Source of the DNA: Lactiplantibacillus garii
GTDB lineage: Bacteria > Bacillota > Bacilli > Lactobacillales > Lactobacillaceae
Assembly: GCF_003885105.1 (NCBI RefSeq)
Contig: NZ_QWZQ01000033.1
Span: forward strand, 1-35,783
Direction: 5' to 3'
Length of the DNA: 35,783 nt
The first letter of the stretch is position 1; each line of letters begins with the position of its first letter. A program made the position numbers and the translations under genes. The notes beneath the pieces were generated by a model. That model was not told the origin of the DNA, did no database searches, and was given only the letters and a program-made list of their open reading frames with translations. Positions 1-8,265 of the stretch are shown here, one piece after another.

Positions 1-1
1 T

Positions 2-277
2 ACGAAAATTACGTATCAATTTCATTTAAAAAAAGGCTCTGATGTTGATATACCCGTTCTTCATTATGGCAATGAAAAGATAATTTTGAATGGAAAAAAA
101 GCATATGCAAAGCAGAGCTCACGGGGGAGTACGTTAGTAAGAGGAAAAATTGGGAAAAACGTAATAACAATTAGTGAGCCTCTGAGTTCGATTTTTAAAG
201 TACTAGTATTTTCGGCTTTAGTAGGATGGATGTTTGTTGTATTTCTTGCGGTTACTTCAAATAGACAAAAAGATTAA
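2..277 (+). CDS. C-terminal fragment of a membrane protein (possibly YfhO-like), truncated by window edge
   Basis: An open frame runs from the window edge to a TAA at 275-277, so this is the last ~91 codons of a longer gene. A TTG at 86 is an internal codon, not a convincing start, because the frame stays open upstream and no ribosome site precedes it. The visible part is a small beta-rich stretch (pattern LHYGNEKIILNGKKA, then GKNVITI) followed by one hydrophobic segment (about FKVLVFSALVGWMFVVFLA) and a short charged tail ending NRQKD. That layout, an extracytoplasmic beta domain followed by a final membrane helix, resembles the C-terminus of YfhO-type large membrane proteins; this is inference from pattern only. 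The gene is markedly more AT-rich than its neighbours. A strong hairpin follows at 291-330. Confidence 0.6.
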   Translation, partial: TKITYQFHLKKGSDVDIPVLHYGNEKIILNGKKAYAKQSSRGSTLVRGKIGKNVITISEPLSSIFKVLVFSALVGWMFVVFLAVTSNRQKD

Positions 278-290
278 TTTAAAAATAAAG

Positions 291-336
291 AAGTTGATTA
301 GCGAGGGAAAATGCCCATGCTAATCAACTTTTATTA
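291..336. terminator. Bidirectional intrinsic terminator
   Basis: Perfect 12-bp arms AAGTTGATTAGC (291-302) and GCTAATCAACTT (319-330), followed by TTATT on the plus side and A-rich sequence on the other. It lies between the convergent partial gene and L-HicDH and can serve both. Confidence 0.8.
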
Positions 337-343
337 TGGAAAA

Positions 344-1270
344 TTATTTTCCCTGGCTCTCCGCAAACTTGGTTTTAATGTAGTCGGCTGAGATTTGGAG
401 CTTTTTGAGTTCTTCTTCGGTTAAATCGAGCTGAATTTGTTCGACGATGCCGTCACGACCCACGATGGCGGGGTAGGAGAGGTACACGCCGTATTCTTCA
501 CGGTAGTTAGAAACCGGAAGTTCGGTCAACGCGTCGTTTAACACGGTGTTGGCTAACCGAACCGCCGCGGTGGCCACGCCGTAACTGGTGTACTTCTTAC
601 CGTGGAACACGCGGAAGCCGCCTTCCCGGGATTGTTTGTCAAGTTTTGCCAAGTCCAAGCCCTTTGCTTCGGCGACTTCACTAATGGGGCGGCTCAAAAC
701 GCGAACCGTGGACCAAGCGGTAAACTGGGAGTTACCGTGTTCACCGAGGTTGTAGCCGGTCACTGACCGGGAGTCGATGTGTAATTCGGCCGCCACGACC
801 CGTTTCATGCGGGCGGAGTCGAGTAACGTCCCGGTCCCAATTACGTGGTTCTTCGGGAGCCCGGTTACGGATTGGTAAATCGACGTGATCACGTCGACCG
901 GGTTGGTGATGGCGACGATGATGCCGTCAAAGCCGCTATCCTTAATCTTTTGGGCAACCGCCTTGACCTGAACACTGGTGAAAGGCAGTTCAGCAAAGCG
1001 GTCGTCGTTGGCGTTATCCTGTAACTTAATGTCCCCCAAGGCCGAAATGATGACGTCCGCGTCCTTTAAGGCGCTGTAATCGTTAACGGTGATGTTCGTG
1101 TGGAACGGCAGGTTGGGCATGGCGTCCTGTAAGTCAATGGCGTCGGCCACGACCTTATCTTCGTTTGGATCGATTAAAACCAGGTCGTCGGCGAAACCGT
1201 TGGCGACGATGTAATGCGCGGCGGTGGAGCCAACGTGGCCCATCCCAATAACTGCAAGTTTGCGTGACAT
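344..1270 (-). CDS. hicD: L-2-hydroxyisocaproate dehydrogenase (LDH/MDH family)
   Basis: A 308-residue NAD-dependent 2-hydroxyacid dehydrogenase of the lactate/malate dehydrogenase superfamily. The N-terminal Rossmann motif is GMGHVG (9-14) with D34 closing the second strand. NPVD is at 123-126, the substrate-carboxylate arginine is in DSAR (R154), the mobile-loop arginine is in DDRFAE (R91), and the catalytic histidine is in GEHGNSQ (H178). Overall sequence and the phrases IKLQ and RFAELPFTSVQV match the lactobacillar L-HicDH branch rather than housekeeping L-LDH. These enzymes reduce branched 2-oxoacids such as 2-oxoisocaproate to the hydroxyacid and so re-oxidise NADH during amino-acid catabolism. 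AGGAG precedes the ATG on the minus strand. It is transcribed alone, divergently from the 1430 permease. Exact substrate range cannot be read from sequence. Confidence 0.9.
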   Translation of the reverse strand: MSRKLAVIGMGHVGSTAAHYIVANGFADDLVLIDPNEDKVVADAIDLQDAMPNLPFHTNITVNDYSALKDADVIISALGDIKLQDNANDDRFAELPFTSVQVKAVAQKIKDSGFDGIIVAITNPVDVITSIYQSVTGLPKNHVIGTGTLLDSARMKRVVAAELHIDSRSVTGYNLGEHGNSQFTAWSTVRVLSRPISEVAEAKGLDLAKLDKQSREGGFRVFHGKKYTSYGVATAAVRLANTVLNDALTELPVSNYREEYGVYLSYPAIVGRDGIVEQIQLDLTEEELKKLQISADYIKTKFAESQGK

Positions 1271-1387
1271 ATGATTGCACTCCTTTAATTAATAAACTCT
1301 TACTAACTAAACTAACATTTTTCTCATTAATTTAAAATAGTTTTTTGACCAAACATCAAAATGATATTCGCTAAAAGTTAAATAGGG

Positions 1388-1393
1388 TATAAT
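1388..1393 (+). promoter_or_regulatory. Putative -10 box for the AI-2E family permease
   Basis: A perfect TATAAT sits 37 bp before the GTG start. No good -35 is visible at standard spacing (TTCGCT at 1367-1372 is 15 bp away), so the element is tentative. Confidence 0.45.
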
Positions 1394-1429
1394 TGACGCA
1401 TTCAGTAGTTATTAAAAGGGGGCGCGACG

Positions 1430-2617
1430 GTGTTTAAACGCTTAAGAGATTCTTCACTCATGTTTTGGTCGTTCGAAATTTTGATTGTGGCGACTTTAAT
1501 TTGGGTTTGTACGAACATCGGTTTTTTGTTTCACCCAATCGGCGTGTTTTTAAGTGTCGTTTTTATGCCGATTGTCATTTCAGGCTTTTTATTTTACATG
1601 CTCAACCCACTGGTCAAGGCCTTAACGCGGGTCCACTATAAAAAGTTCCGCATTTCACGGACCGGCGCGGTGGCAATTGTGTTTGTGCTATTATTCGGTT
1701 TACTGGCCTGGGGGGCCGTTTCATTGATTCCCCGCCTGATCACGCAGGTCACGCAGTTGATTTACAACCTGCCAAGTATCGCCACCGAGATGCAAAAAGC
1801 TGCGACTAAGATGATCAGTAATAGTCACGTTTTGCAAAAAGTAGACATTACTTCCTATATGAAGCAGTTTAACGTGGAAATTAGTAAGTACGCGCAAAAC
1901 TTCTTGTCGTCGTTATCTACGAGTATTGTGACGGTGATCACGACGATTACCAGCGTGACCATCATGGCCATTACCATCCCGGTCGTCCTGTTTTACATGC
2001 TTAAAGATAGTGAAAAGTTTATCCCGGCAATTAGTCGCTTCTTACCCCGTAAGCAACGGCCCGAAATTATTGGCCTGATTCAAAAAATGGGTGACACGAT
2101 TTCCAGTTACATCAGTGGTCAGGTGATTGAGTGTCTGTTTGTGGGGACTTTTACCGCCATCGGCTACATGCTGATTGGTCAACCGTACGGCTTGTTACTA
2201 GCGGTCGTCGCCGGTTTAGCCAATATCATCCCGTACTTAGGCCCGTACATCGGGATCGCCCCGTCACTGATCGTGGCCTTCACGGTATCACCGATGCAGG
2301 TGGTTTACGTGGTCATCGTGGTGATCATCGTGCAACAAGTTGACGGGAATTTAATTTACCCGAACATTATTGGGCGGACGTTAAAAATTCACCCGCTGAC
2401 GATTATTATTTTATTGCTCGCGGCCGGAAACATTGCCGGGATCCTCGGGATGATTTTAGCCATCCCGTTTTACGCGGTGGTCCGGACCGTCGTGATTTAC
2501 CTATATAACATCGTCGAGTTACGCAACGAAGAACACTTACGGATGCAGACAACGGTGTACCAGCCGCAACCGGCGAAGGCGACCAAGCCGGCTGAAAGCA
2601 AAAAAAAGAAAAAATAA
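1430..2617 (+). CDS. AI-2E family transporter (YdbI/YueF-like permease)
   Basis: A 395-residue polytopic membrane protein. Two hydrophobic segments lie at the N-terminus (about residues 12-60), then one near 80-100, a long central soluble stretch (about 105-180) predicted outside the bilayer, and a block of hydrophobic segments to about 370. The conserved family features seen are the PxYGLLLAVVAGLANIIPYLGP stretch in the second half and the PNIIGRTLKIHPL motif. The C-terminus is a basic tail rich in K and A/P. Family members have been tied to AI-2 export or Na+/H+ exchange, so the substrate here is unknown. The start is GTG with AAGGGGG eight bases upstream. It is monocistronic, closed by a long bidirectional terminator shared with the 6PGDH gene. 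Confidence 0.85.
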   Translation: MFKRLRDSSLMFWSFEILIVATLIWVCTNIGFLFHPIGVFLSVVFMPIVISGFLFYMLNPLVKALTRVHYKKFRISRTGAVAIVFVLLFGLLAWGAVSLIPRLITQVTQLIYNLPSIATEMQKAATKMISNSHVLQKVDITSYMKQFNVEISKYAQNFLSSLSTSIVTVITTITSVTIMAITIPVVLFYMLKDSEKFIPAISRFLPRKQRPEIIGLIQKMGDTISSYISGQVIECLFVGTFTAIGYMLIGQPYGLLLAVVAGLANIIPYLGPYIGIAPSLIVAFTVSPMQVVYVVIVVIIVQQVDGNLIYPNIIGRTLKIHPLTIIILLLAAGNIAGILGMILAIPFYAVVRTVVIYLYNIVELRNEEHLRMQTTVYQPQPAKATKPAESKKKKK

Positions 2618-2622
2618 TTCTA

Positions 2623-2670
2623 AAAAAGGTAACGACCACGTCATCTAAAAACGCTGGTCGTTACCTTTTT
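2623..2670. terminator. Bidirectional intrinsic terminator
   Basis: A 16-bp perfect stem: AAAAAGGTAACGACCA (2623-2638) with TGGTCGTTACCTTTTT (2655-2670). It carries a T-run on both strands and separates the convergent permease and 6PGDH genes. Confidence 0.9.
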
Positions 2671-2674
2671 GGTC

Positions 2675-3571
<897 letters not shown>

Positions 3572-3605
3572 TGTAAGGACCCTCCTTTACTGATGCTTCG
3601 CCACC

Positions 3606-3634
3606 ATTATCGTAAAATTATTTTCAAAAGTCAA
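3606..3634 (-). promoter_or_regulatory. Promoter of the 6PGDH gene
   Basis: Minus strand: -35 TTGACT (complement of 3629-3634), 17-bp spacer, -10 GATAAT (complement of 3606-3611), about 35 bp before the start codon. Confidence 0.75.
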
Positions 3635-3643
3635 GCAGAAATA

Positions 3644-3658
3644 TGTAAATAATTTACA
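3644..3658. promoter_or_regulatory. Operator-like palindrome upstream of the 6PGDH promoter
   Basis: TGTAAAT-A-ATTTACA, perfect 7-bp arms around one base, ten bases upstream of the minus-strand -35. The position suits an activator or repressor site. I cannot assign the regulator. Confidence 0.45.
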
Positions 3659-3660
3659 CA

Positions 3661-3694
3661 AAACAAAACTCCCCAACCGGATTCGGCTGGGGAG
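3661..3694 (-). terminator. Terminator of the flavoenzyme gene
   Basis: Minus strand arms CTCCCCAGCC and GGTTGGGGAG (complement of 3669-3694, one G-U pair) with a 6-nt loop, followed by TTTTGTTTT. It lies just past the TAA at 3711. Confidence 0.85.
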
Positions 3695-3710
3695 CTAGCT
3701 TTAATTGCGA

Positions 3711-5033
3711 TTAAAAGGCGTTCCAAGCGCTGAAACCAATGCTGGGGAACAGGGTCACGAGTTGTTCGCGTTGAGCAGGGGTCAGGCGGTACTGGATCGC
3801 GGGTAACACTGCGTTAATGGTGTTTTCCGCCTGGTTACTCAATTCGGCGGCCGCGACTAAGCGCTGGTCCGCGTCGGTGACCCATAAGCTGTGACCGTGG
3901 ACGTCGCGGGTCGTTTGGCGGTACCAGTCGTCACGTAAATTAGTGATACTCAAGTGGGACTGGGGGTCATTAGCGGCCGGGATGGTGCCGACTTGTGCTA
4001 AACGCGGCGTGGTGAAAACCACCGACGGGATGGCCGGGTACTGGATAGCCGCGTCCGTGTCACCGGCAAACTGGTGCATCAGGTAGGTCGATTCAAAAAT
4101 GGCGGTCGGGGTCAGTTTAGGCTGGGTTTTAGCGAGGACGTCACCGGCCGCGTAAACGTCAGGAACGCTCGTTTGCAAATGGTCGTCGACGACGATGCCG
4201 TTGTCATTGTAAGCCACGCCGATGGTTTCAAGGCCGAGATCGGCGGTGTTGGGGTTGCGCCCAGTCGCGTTTAAGATCCAGTTGGTCCCAATCGTATCGG
4301 TCGCGCTATGAACTTCTAACTGACTGCTGACGCGTTGAAAGCCGGTCGGTACCCAGTTCCGCCGTAAATCTAGGCCGCGCTGGACTAGTTGGGTGAGCAA
4401 TTGCTCCACAAACGGTTGATAAAAACCGCGCAGGGCCTGGTCGCCGCGTAACAATAGCGTCACACCGCTGCCGGCCGTTAATGCCATCGACGCGGCTTCG
4501 AGTGCCACGTAACCGCCACCAATAATGGTGAGGTGACGGGGTAGTTGCTTTAAGTTTAAGAAGTCACTGCTGTCATGGGTCAGTTCGGCTCCCGGCAAGT
4601 CGAGTTGGTGCGGGTGTAGCCCGGTGGCGATGACGATTTTGTCCGCCCGATACGCGGTGCCGGCGACCGTCACGGTGTGGGCGTCGACGAACCGACCGCG
4701 CCCGTGAATTAGGGTGACACCGGCCCGTTTTAATAGGCCGGCAATCATGTCCGGCAGGCCTTCAATCACCGTCCGTTCGTGGGCGTAGTTGTCCGCCCAG
4801 TTGATGGCGGGAGTACCGGTCAAGCCGTAGCCCTGAAACTGGTCCACCTGGTGTTTTAAGCTGGCGGGGAGGTCCAAGGTGATTTTCGCGTTACAACCGC
4901 GGTTAGGGCAGGTGCCACCGACTAAATCGGCCTCTACCACGGCGACCTTTTTCCCCCGGGCCGCTAACGGGATCGCACCGTCAAACGTGCCGTGGCCACT
5001 GCCTAAATATAAGACGTCAAAGTGTTCGCTCAT
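3711..5033 (-). CDS. Glutathione-reductase-like FAD/NAD(P) disulfide oxidoreductase
   Basis: A 440-residue class I pyridine nucleotide-disulfide oxidoreductase. FAD motif GSGHGT at 11-16; redox pair C42/C47 in GGTCPNRGCNAK; NAD(P)-binding GGGYVALEAA at 170-179; ATGRNPN at 254-260; second FAD motif AAGD at 293-296; C-terminal dimerisation domain from about 330. Two oddities are visible. The segment after the second cysteine is NAK rather than the usual VPxK. The C-terminal HPTxSE motif, which normally supplies the catalytic His/Glu of the partner subunit, reads FPSIGF (427-432), so that base is absent. It may be a thiol or small-disulfide reductase with altered chemistry. Glutathione reductase is a common automatic name and is not proven. 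AAGGAGG precedes the ATG; its own promoter is at 5076-5104. Confidence 0.8.
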   Translation of the reverse strand: MSEHFDVLYLGSGHGTFDGAIPLAARGKKVAVVEADLVGGTCPNRGCNAKITLDLPASLKHQVDQFQGYGLTGTPAINWADNYAHERTVIEGLPDMIAGLLKRAGVTLIHGRGRFVDAHTVTVAGTAYRADKIVIATGLHPHQLDLPGAELTHDSSDFLNLKQLPRHLTIIGGGYVALEAASMALTAGSGVTLLLRGDQALRGFYQPFVEQLLTQLVQRGLDLRRNWVPTGFQRVSSQLEVHSATDTIGTNWILNATGRNPNTADLGLETIGVAYNDNGIVVDDHLQTSVPDVYAAGDVLAKTQPKLTPTAIFESTYLMHQFAGDTDAAIQYPAIPSVVFTTPRLAQVGTIPAANDPQSHLSITNLRDDWYRQTTRDVHGHSLWVTDADQRLVAAAELSNQAENTINAVLPAIQYRLTPAQREQLVTLFPSIGFSAWNAF

Positions 5034-5075
5034 TACTGTGTTCCTCCTTAAGATGACGGGACTTTATTCAGATTA

Positions 5076-5104
5076 ATTGTACGCAATCGATTGTGTCACA
5101 CCAA
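5076..5104 (-). promoter_or_regulatory. Promoter of the flavoenzyme gene with a palindrome in the spacer
   Basis: Minus strand: -35 TTGGTG (complement of 5099-5104), 17-bp spacer, -10 TACAAT (complement of 5076-5081). The spacer contains the perfect palindrome CAATCGATTG (5084-5093), a position where a bound repressor would block polymerase. Confidence 0.6.
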
Positions 5105-5314
5105 CCATTTCGTCACGGTTTTTTGGGTGGGAGCGCGAAAGCAAGCGAAGACGGGCCGCGGCATTTGTTCGCTAACTTTATATGTCGCCAACGGGTCAGA
5201 CTGGATTTTTTGGTGAAAAATCAGTAGAATATGTAAGGCTATGTTTTTTACAAACGGGCGCGTGCCCGTAACGTACGTTGAATATAAATGGATGCTTTTT
5301 GAAAGGAACTATCA

Positions 5315-6892
5315 ATGAATAAAACTGAACTTGCCGCCGCGGTTGATACCCGGCGCACCTTTGCCATTATTTCTCACCCGGATGCCGGGAAAACGACCAT
5401 TACTGAACAAATGTTACTGTTCGGGGGCGTTGTCCGCCAAGCCGGGACCGTTAAAGCCCGTAAGAGTGGGAACTTCGCTAAGTCCGACTGGATGGAAATC
5501 GAAAAGAAACGGGGAATTTCCGTCACTAGTTCGGTGATGCAGTTTGACTACGACGGCAAACGGATCAATATCTTGGACACCCCTGGACACGAAGACTTCT
5601 CTGAAGACACGTACCGGACGTTAATGGCCGTGGATTCGGCCGTCATGGTGATCGACTCCGCTAAGGGGATCGAACCGCAAACAAAAAAGTTGTTCCAAAT
5701 TTGTAAAATGCGGGGCATCCCGATTTTTACCTTTATGAACAAGTTGGACCGGGATGGCCGCGAACCGCTCGACCTGTTAAACGAAGTCGAAGAAGTGCTC
5801 GGTATCGAGACTTACCCGATGAACTGGCCGATGGGAATGGGGAAGGGTCTAAAGGGCCTGTACGACCGCTATAACCACCGCGTTGAACTGTACCATAACG
5901 AGGCCCACGGTGAGACCTTCCTGCCATTAGACAAGGATGGCAAGCTCGATCCTAGCAATGAATTGACCAAGGACAGCATTTACCGCGATACGCTCGACGA
6001 AATGGAACTGATCGAAGAAGCCGGTAACGACTTTGACGAAGCTAAGATTGCCAGCGGGGACATGACGCCGGTCTTCTTCGGTTCCGCGCTGACGAACTTC
6101 GGGGTCGAAACGTTCTTAAAGACTTACTTGAAGTACGCCCCGAAGCCGTCCGCCCACAAGACTCGCGACGATGAGATCGTTCAGCCAACCGCCGAACAGT
6201 TCTCCGGCTTCGTGTTCAAAATTCAAGCGAACATGAACCCGAACCACCGTGACCGGATCGCCTTCGTGCGGATCTGTTCCGGCGAGTTTGACCGCGGGAT
6301 GGACGTGTTCCTCCAACGGACCGGCAAAAAGATGCGCCTGAACAACTCGACGCAGTTCATGGCCGATACCCGTGAAACGGTGGAAACCGCCGTGGCCGGG
6401 GACATTGTCGGGTTATACGATACCGGGAACTTCCAAATTGGGGACACGATCTACGCCGGTAAACACGCCGTTCAGTTCGAAAAATTACCACAGTTTACGC
6501 CGGAACTCTTCATGCGGGTCACGGCTAAAAACGTGATGAAGCAAAAGTCCTTCCACAAAGGAATCGACCAACTGGTTCAAGAAGGGGCCGTGCAACTGTA
6601 CACGTCGTATTCAACTGGCGATTACATCCTGGGCGCCGTTGGGCAGCTGCAGTTTGAAGTGTTCAAGTTCCGGATGTTGAACGAATATAATTCCGAAGTG
6701 GTCATGGAACCGTTGGGGAATAAGACCGCCCGCTGGATCGACCCGGATCAACTGGACGAAAAGATGTCCAGTTCCCGGAACTTGCTGGTCAAGGACCGTT
6801 CGGGAGCGCCGCTGTTCTTGTTCGAAAACGCCTTTGCGGAACGCTGGTTTGCCGACAAGTACCCGAACGTCAAATTAACGTCAAAACTTTAA
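5315..6892 (+). CDS. prfC: Peptide chain release factor 3
   Basis: A 525-residue translational GTPase that recycles RF1/RF2 from the ribosome after termination. G1 is SHPDAGKTT (20-28), G3 DTPGHED (88-94), G4 NKLD (142-145). The [11 protein letters not shown] switch-I stretch is at 63-73. Domain 2 beta-barrel and domain 3 follow to the C-terminus. The length matches the family norm (~525). The HPDAG P-loop distinguishes RF3 from EF-G, whose loop reads AHxDAGKTT. ATG follows GAAAGGA. The ~280-bp upstream gap shows no clear promoter. A structured terminator at 6937-6975 ends the unit. Confidence 0.96.
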   Translation: MNKTELAAAVDTRRTFAIISHPDAGKTTITEQMLLFGGVVRQAGTVKARKSGNFAKSDWMEIEKKRGISVTSSVMQFDYDGKRINILDTPGHEDFSEDTYRTLMAVDSAVMVIDSAKGIEPQTKKLFQICKMRGIPIFTFMNKLDRDGREPLDLLNEVEEVLGIETYPMNWPMGMGKGLKGLYDRYNHRVELYHNEAHGETFLPLDKDGKLDPSNELTKDSIYRDTLDEMELIEEAGNDFDEAKIASGDMTPVFFGSALTNFGVETFLKTYLKYAPKPSAHKTRDDEIVQPTAEQFSGFVFKIQANMNPNHRDRIAFVRICSGEFDRGMDVFLQRTGKKMRLNNSTQFMADTRETVETAVAGDIVGLYDTGNFQIGDTIYAGKHAVQFEKLPQFTPELFMRVTAKNVMKQKSFHKGIDQLVQEGAVQLYTSYSTGDYILGAVGQLQFEVFKFRMLNEYNSEVVMEPLGNKTARWIDPDQLDEKMSSSRNLLVKDRSGAPLFLFENAFAERWFADKYPNVKLTSKL

Positions 6893-6936
6893 AAAAATTG
6901 ACCGTTAACGTAATCGTTTCCATTGCGCTAACGGTA

Positions 6937-6975
6937 GCGTCCGTGCAATCCTGGTGGGTTGGGCGGGCGTTTTTT
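6937..6975 (+). terminator. Terminator after prfC
   Basis: Outer arms GCGTCCG/CGGGCGT (6937-6943 with 6964-6970, two G-U pairs) and inner arms CAATCC/GGGTTG (6946-6951 with 6956-6961), ending in TTTTTT. A weaker hairpin (ACCGTTA/TAACGGT, 6901-6935) precedes it. Confidence 0.75.
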
Positions 6976-6999
6976 GCTTGTTCGAATTAACCGTTTCCA

Positions 7000-7008
7000 T
7001 GGTACACT
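7000..7008 (+). promoter_or_regulatory. Extended -10 element for the GRP permease
   Basis: TGGTACACT, 60 bp before the TTG start; no good -35. A nearly identical ATGGTACACTAA lies upstream of the TauE gene (12007-12018). Confidence 0.4.
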
Positions 7009-7067
7009 AATACTATTGTTCTGAACACGTTTCACCAGAAATGGTTTAAAAATTAGGAGGCCTTTAC

Positions 7068-7922
7068 TTGAACCTTGTGATTGCGTTACTCCCCGCGCTC
7101 GGATGGGGACTTAACCCACTATTGATCTCAAAAATCGGCGGTAAACCCGTCAACCAAACGTTGGGGACCGGGGTCGGCGCCCTGATCGTCGGTATTATCG
7201 TTCAACTCATGTACACGCCGCACGTGAACGCGACCACGTTTATCTTAAGCGCGCTGTCCGGGGCGTTCTGGGTACTCGGCCAGATCGGTCAGTACACCGC
7301 GTACGGACGGATGGGCGTTAGTTCGACCATGCCGATTTCGACCGGGGTCCAACTAGTCGGGACGTCGGTCATCGGCGTTTTAATGTTCGGCGAATGGGGC
7401 GGGGTGACCGCCAAACTCGTTGGCTTTGCGGCCATCATTCTGATGATCATCGGGGTTGCCATGACGGCGGTCACCGATAACTCGGATAGCCGCGCCGGTT
7501 TAGCCAGCGGGTTAACGGTCCTGTTGCCCACCACGGTCGGCTACTGGATCTACAGCGCGCTGCCCAAAGCCGTGTCCGCTTCCGGCGTTGCCATCTTCTT
7601 CCCGCAAATGTTGGGGATGTGCTTAGCGGCGTTACTATACGCGCTGATTGCCGGTGGTCCCGCGGCCTTTAAGCAGCGGACCAGCTGGTTAAACGCCTTT
7701 GCTGGGATGATCTTCGGGGTCTCCGCGTTGGCCTACATCTTCTCCGCGAAGGATAACGGGGTGGCGACCGCCTACGTGATCACCCAGTTGAGCGTCGTCA
7801 TTTCGACGCTGGGCGGGATGTTAGTTTTACACGAACACAAAACTAAACGGGAATTACGCCTGACTCTGATTGGTTTAGTTTTAATCGTGGCCGGGAGCGT
7901 TATGACGGCGTTTCTGGGTTAA
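7068..7922 (+). CDS. GRP-family sugar permease (GlcU/RbsU type)
   Basis: A 284-residue membrane protein with about ten hydrophobic segments filling the whole chain. This is the layout of the glucose/ribose porter (GRP) branch of the drug/metabolite transporter superfamily. The diagnostic start ALLPALGWGLNPLL, the central FWVLGQIGQYTAYGRMGVS segment and the closing LTLIGLVLIVAGSVMTAFLG segment all fit that family. Members take up glucose or ribose by proton symport without phosphorylation, so in this organism it would complement the PTS. The sugar cannot be fixed from sequence. The start is TTG; AGGAGG lies 7 bases upstream and homologues begin at the same MNL. An extended -10 (TGgTACACT, 7000-7008) is the only visible promoter element. 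A 19-bp terminator follows. Confidence 0.85.
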   Translation: MNLVIALLPALGWGLNPLLISKIGGKPVNQTLGTGVGALIVGIIVQLMYTPHVNATTFILSALSGAFWVLGQIGQYTAYGRMGVSSTMPISTGVQLVGTSVIGVLMFGEWGGVTAKLVGFAAIILMIIGVAMTAVTDNSDSRAGLASGLTVLLPTTVGYWIYSALPKAVSASGVAIFFPQMLGMCLAALLYALIAGGPAAFKQRTSWLNAFAGMIFGVSALAYIFSAKDNGVATAYVITQLSVVISTLGGMLVLHEHKTKRELRLTLIGLVLIVAGSVMTAFLG

Positions 7923-7982
7923 CCGTCAATTCTGAACTAAACGGCTAATATTTTTTTAACAACGTCACGTTTATTAATTTCA

Positions 7983-8041
7983 AAAAATCGTCTGAATAGT
8001 TTGATTGCTAAAAGCGACCAGAACTGTTCAGACGATTTTTG
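7983..8041 (+). terminator. Terminator after the GRP permease gene
   Basis: A 19-bp stem: AAAAATCGTCTGAATAGTT (7983-8001) with AACTGTTCAGACGATTTTT (8022-8040), one T-G pair, then GTTAATT. From here to 8265 (about 225 bp) I see no gene and only a lone TACAAT at 8225. Confidence 0.9.
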
Positions 8042-8265
8042 TTAATTAGGTGGATTCTAACCGGCATCCCGGATTTAGCGGATTCTTTCTACAAGGACTA
8101 GTTCAACAGTCGGCATGAATGAATTATTTCAACCCCTGATTTTAGTGGAAATTAGCTTTATCGTGCGCATTAAGTAACCATCTGAACCAAACGTCACCGA
8201 AACGTTCAACTCGGCGCACGGTTTTACAATGGGTTTAGATTCTTAATGACAGGGGGATAATTAGG

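Noticed and set aside
5105-5314. Search for a prfC promoter
   Set aside because: TAGAAT at 5225-5230 exists but no -35 at acceptable spacing; left unannotated.
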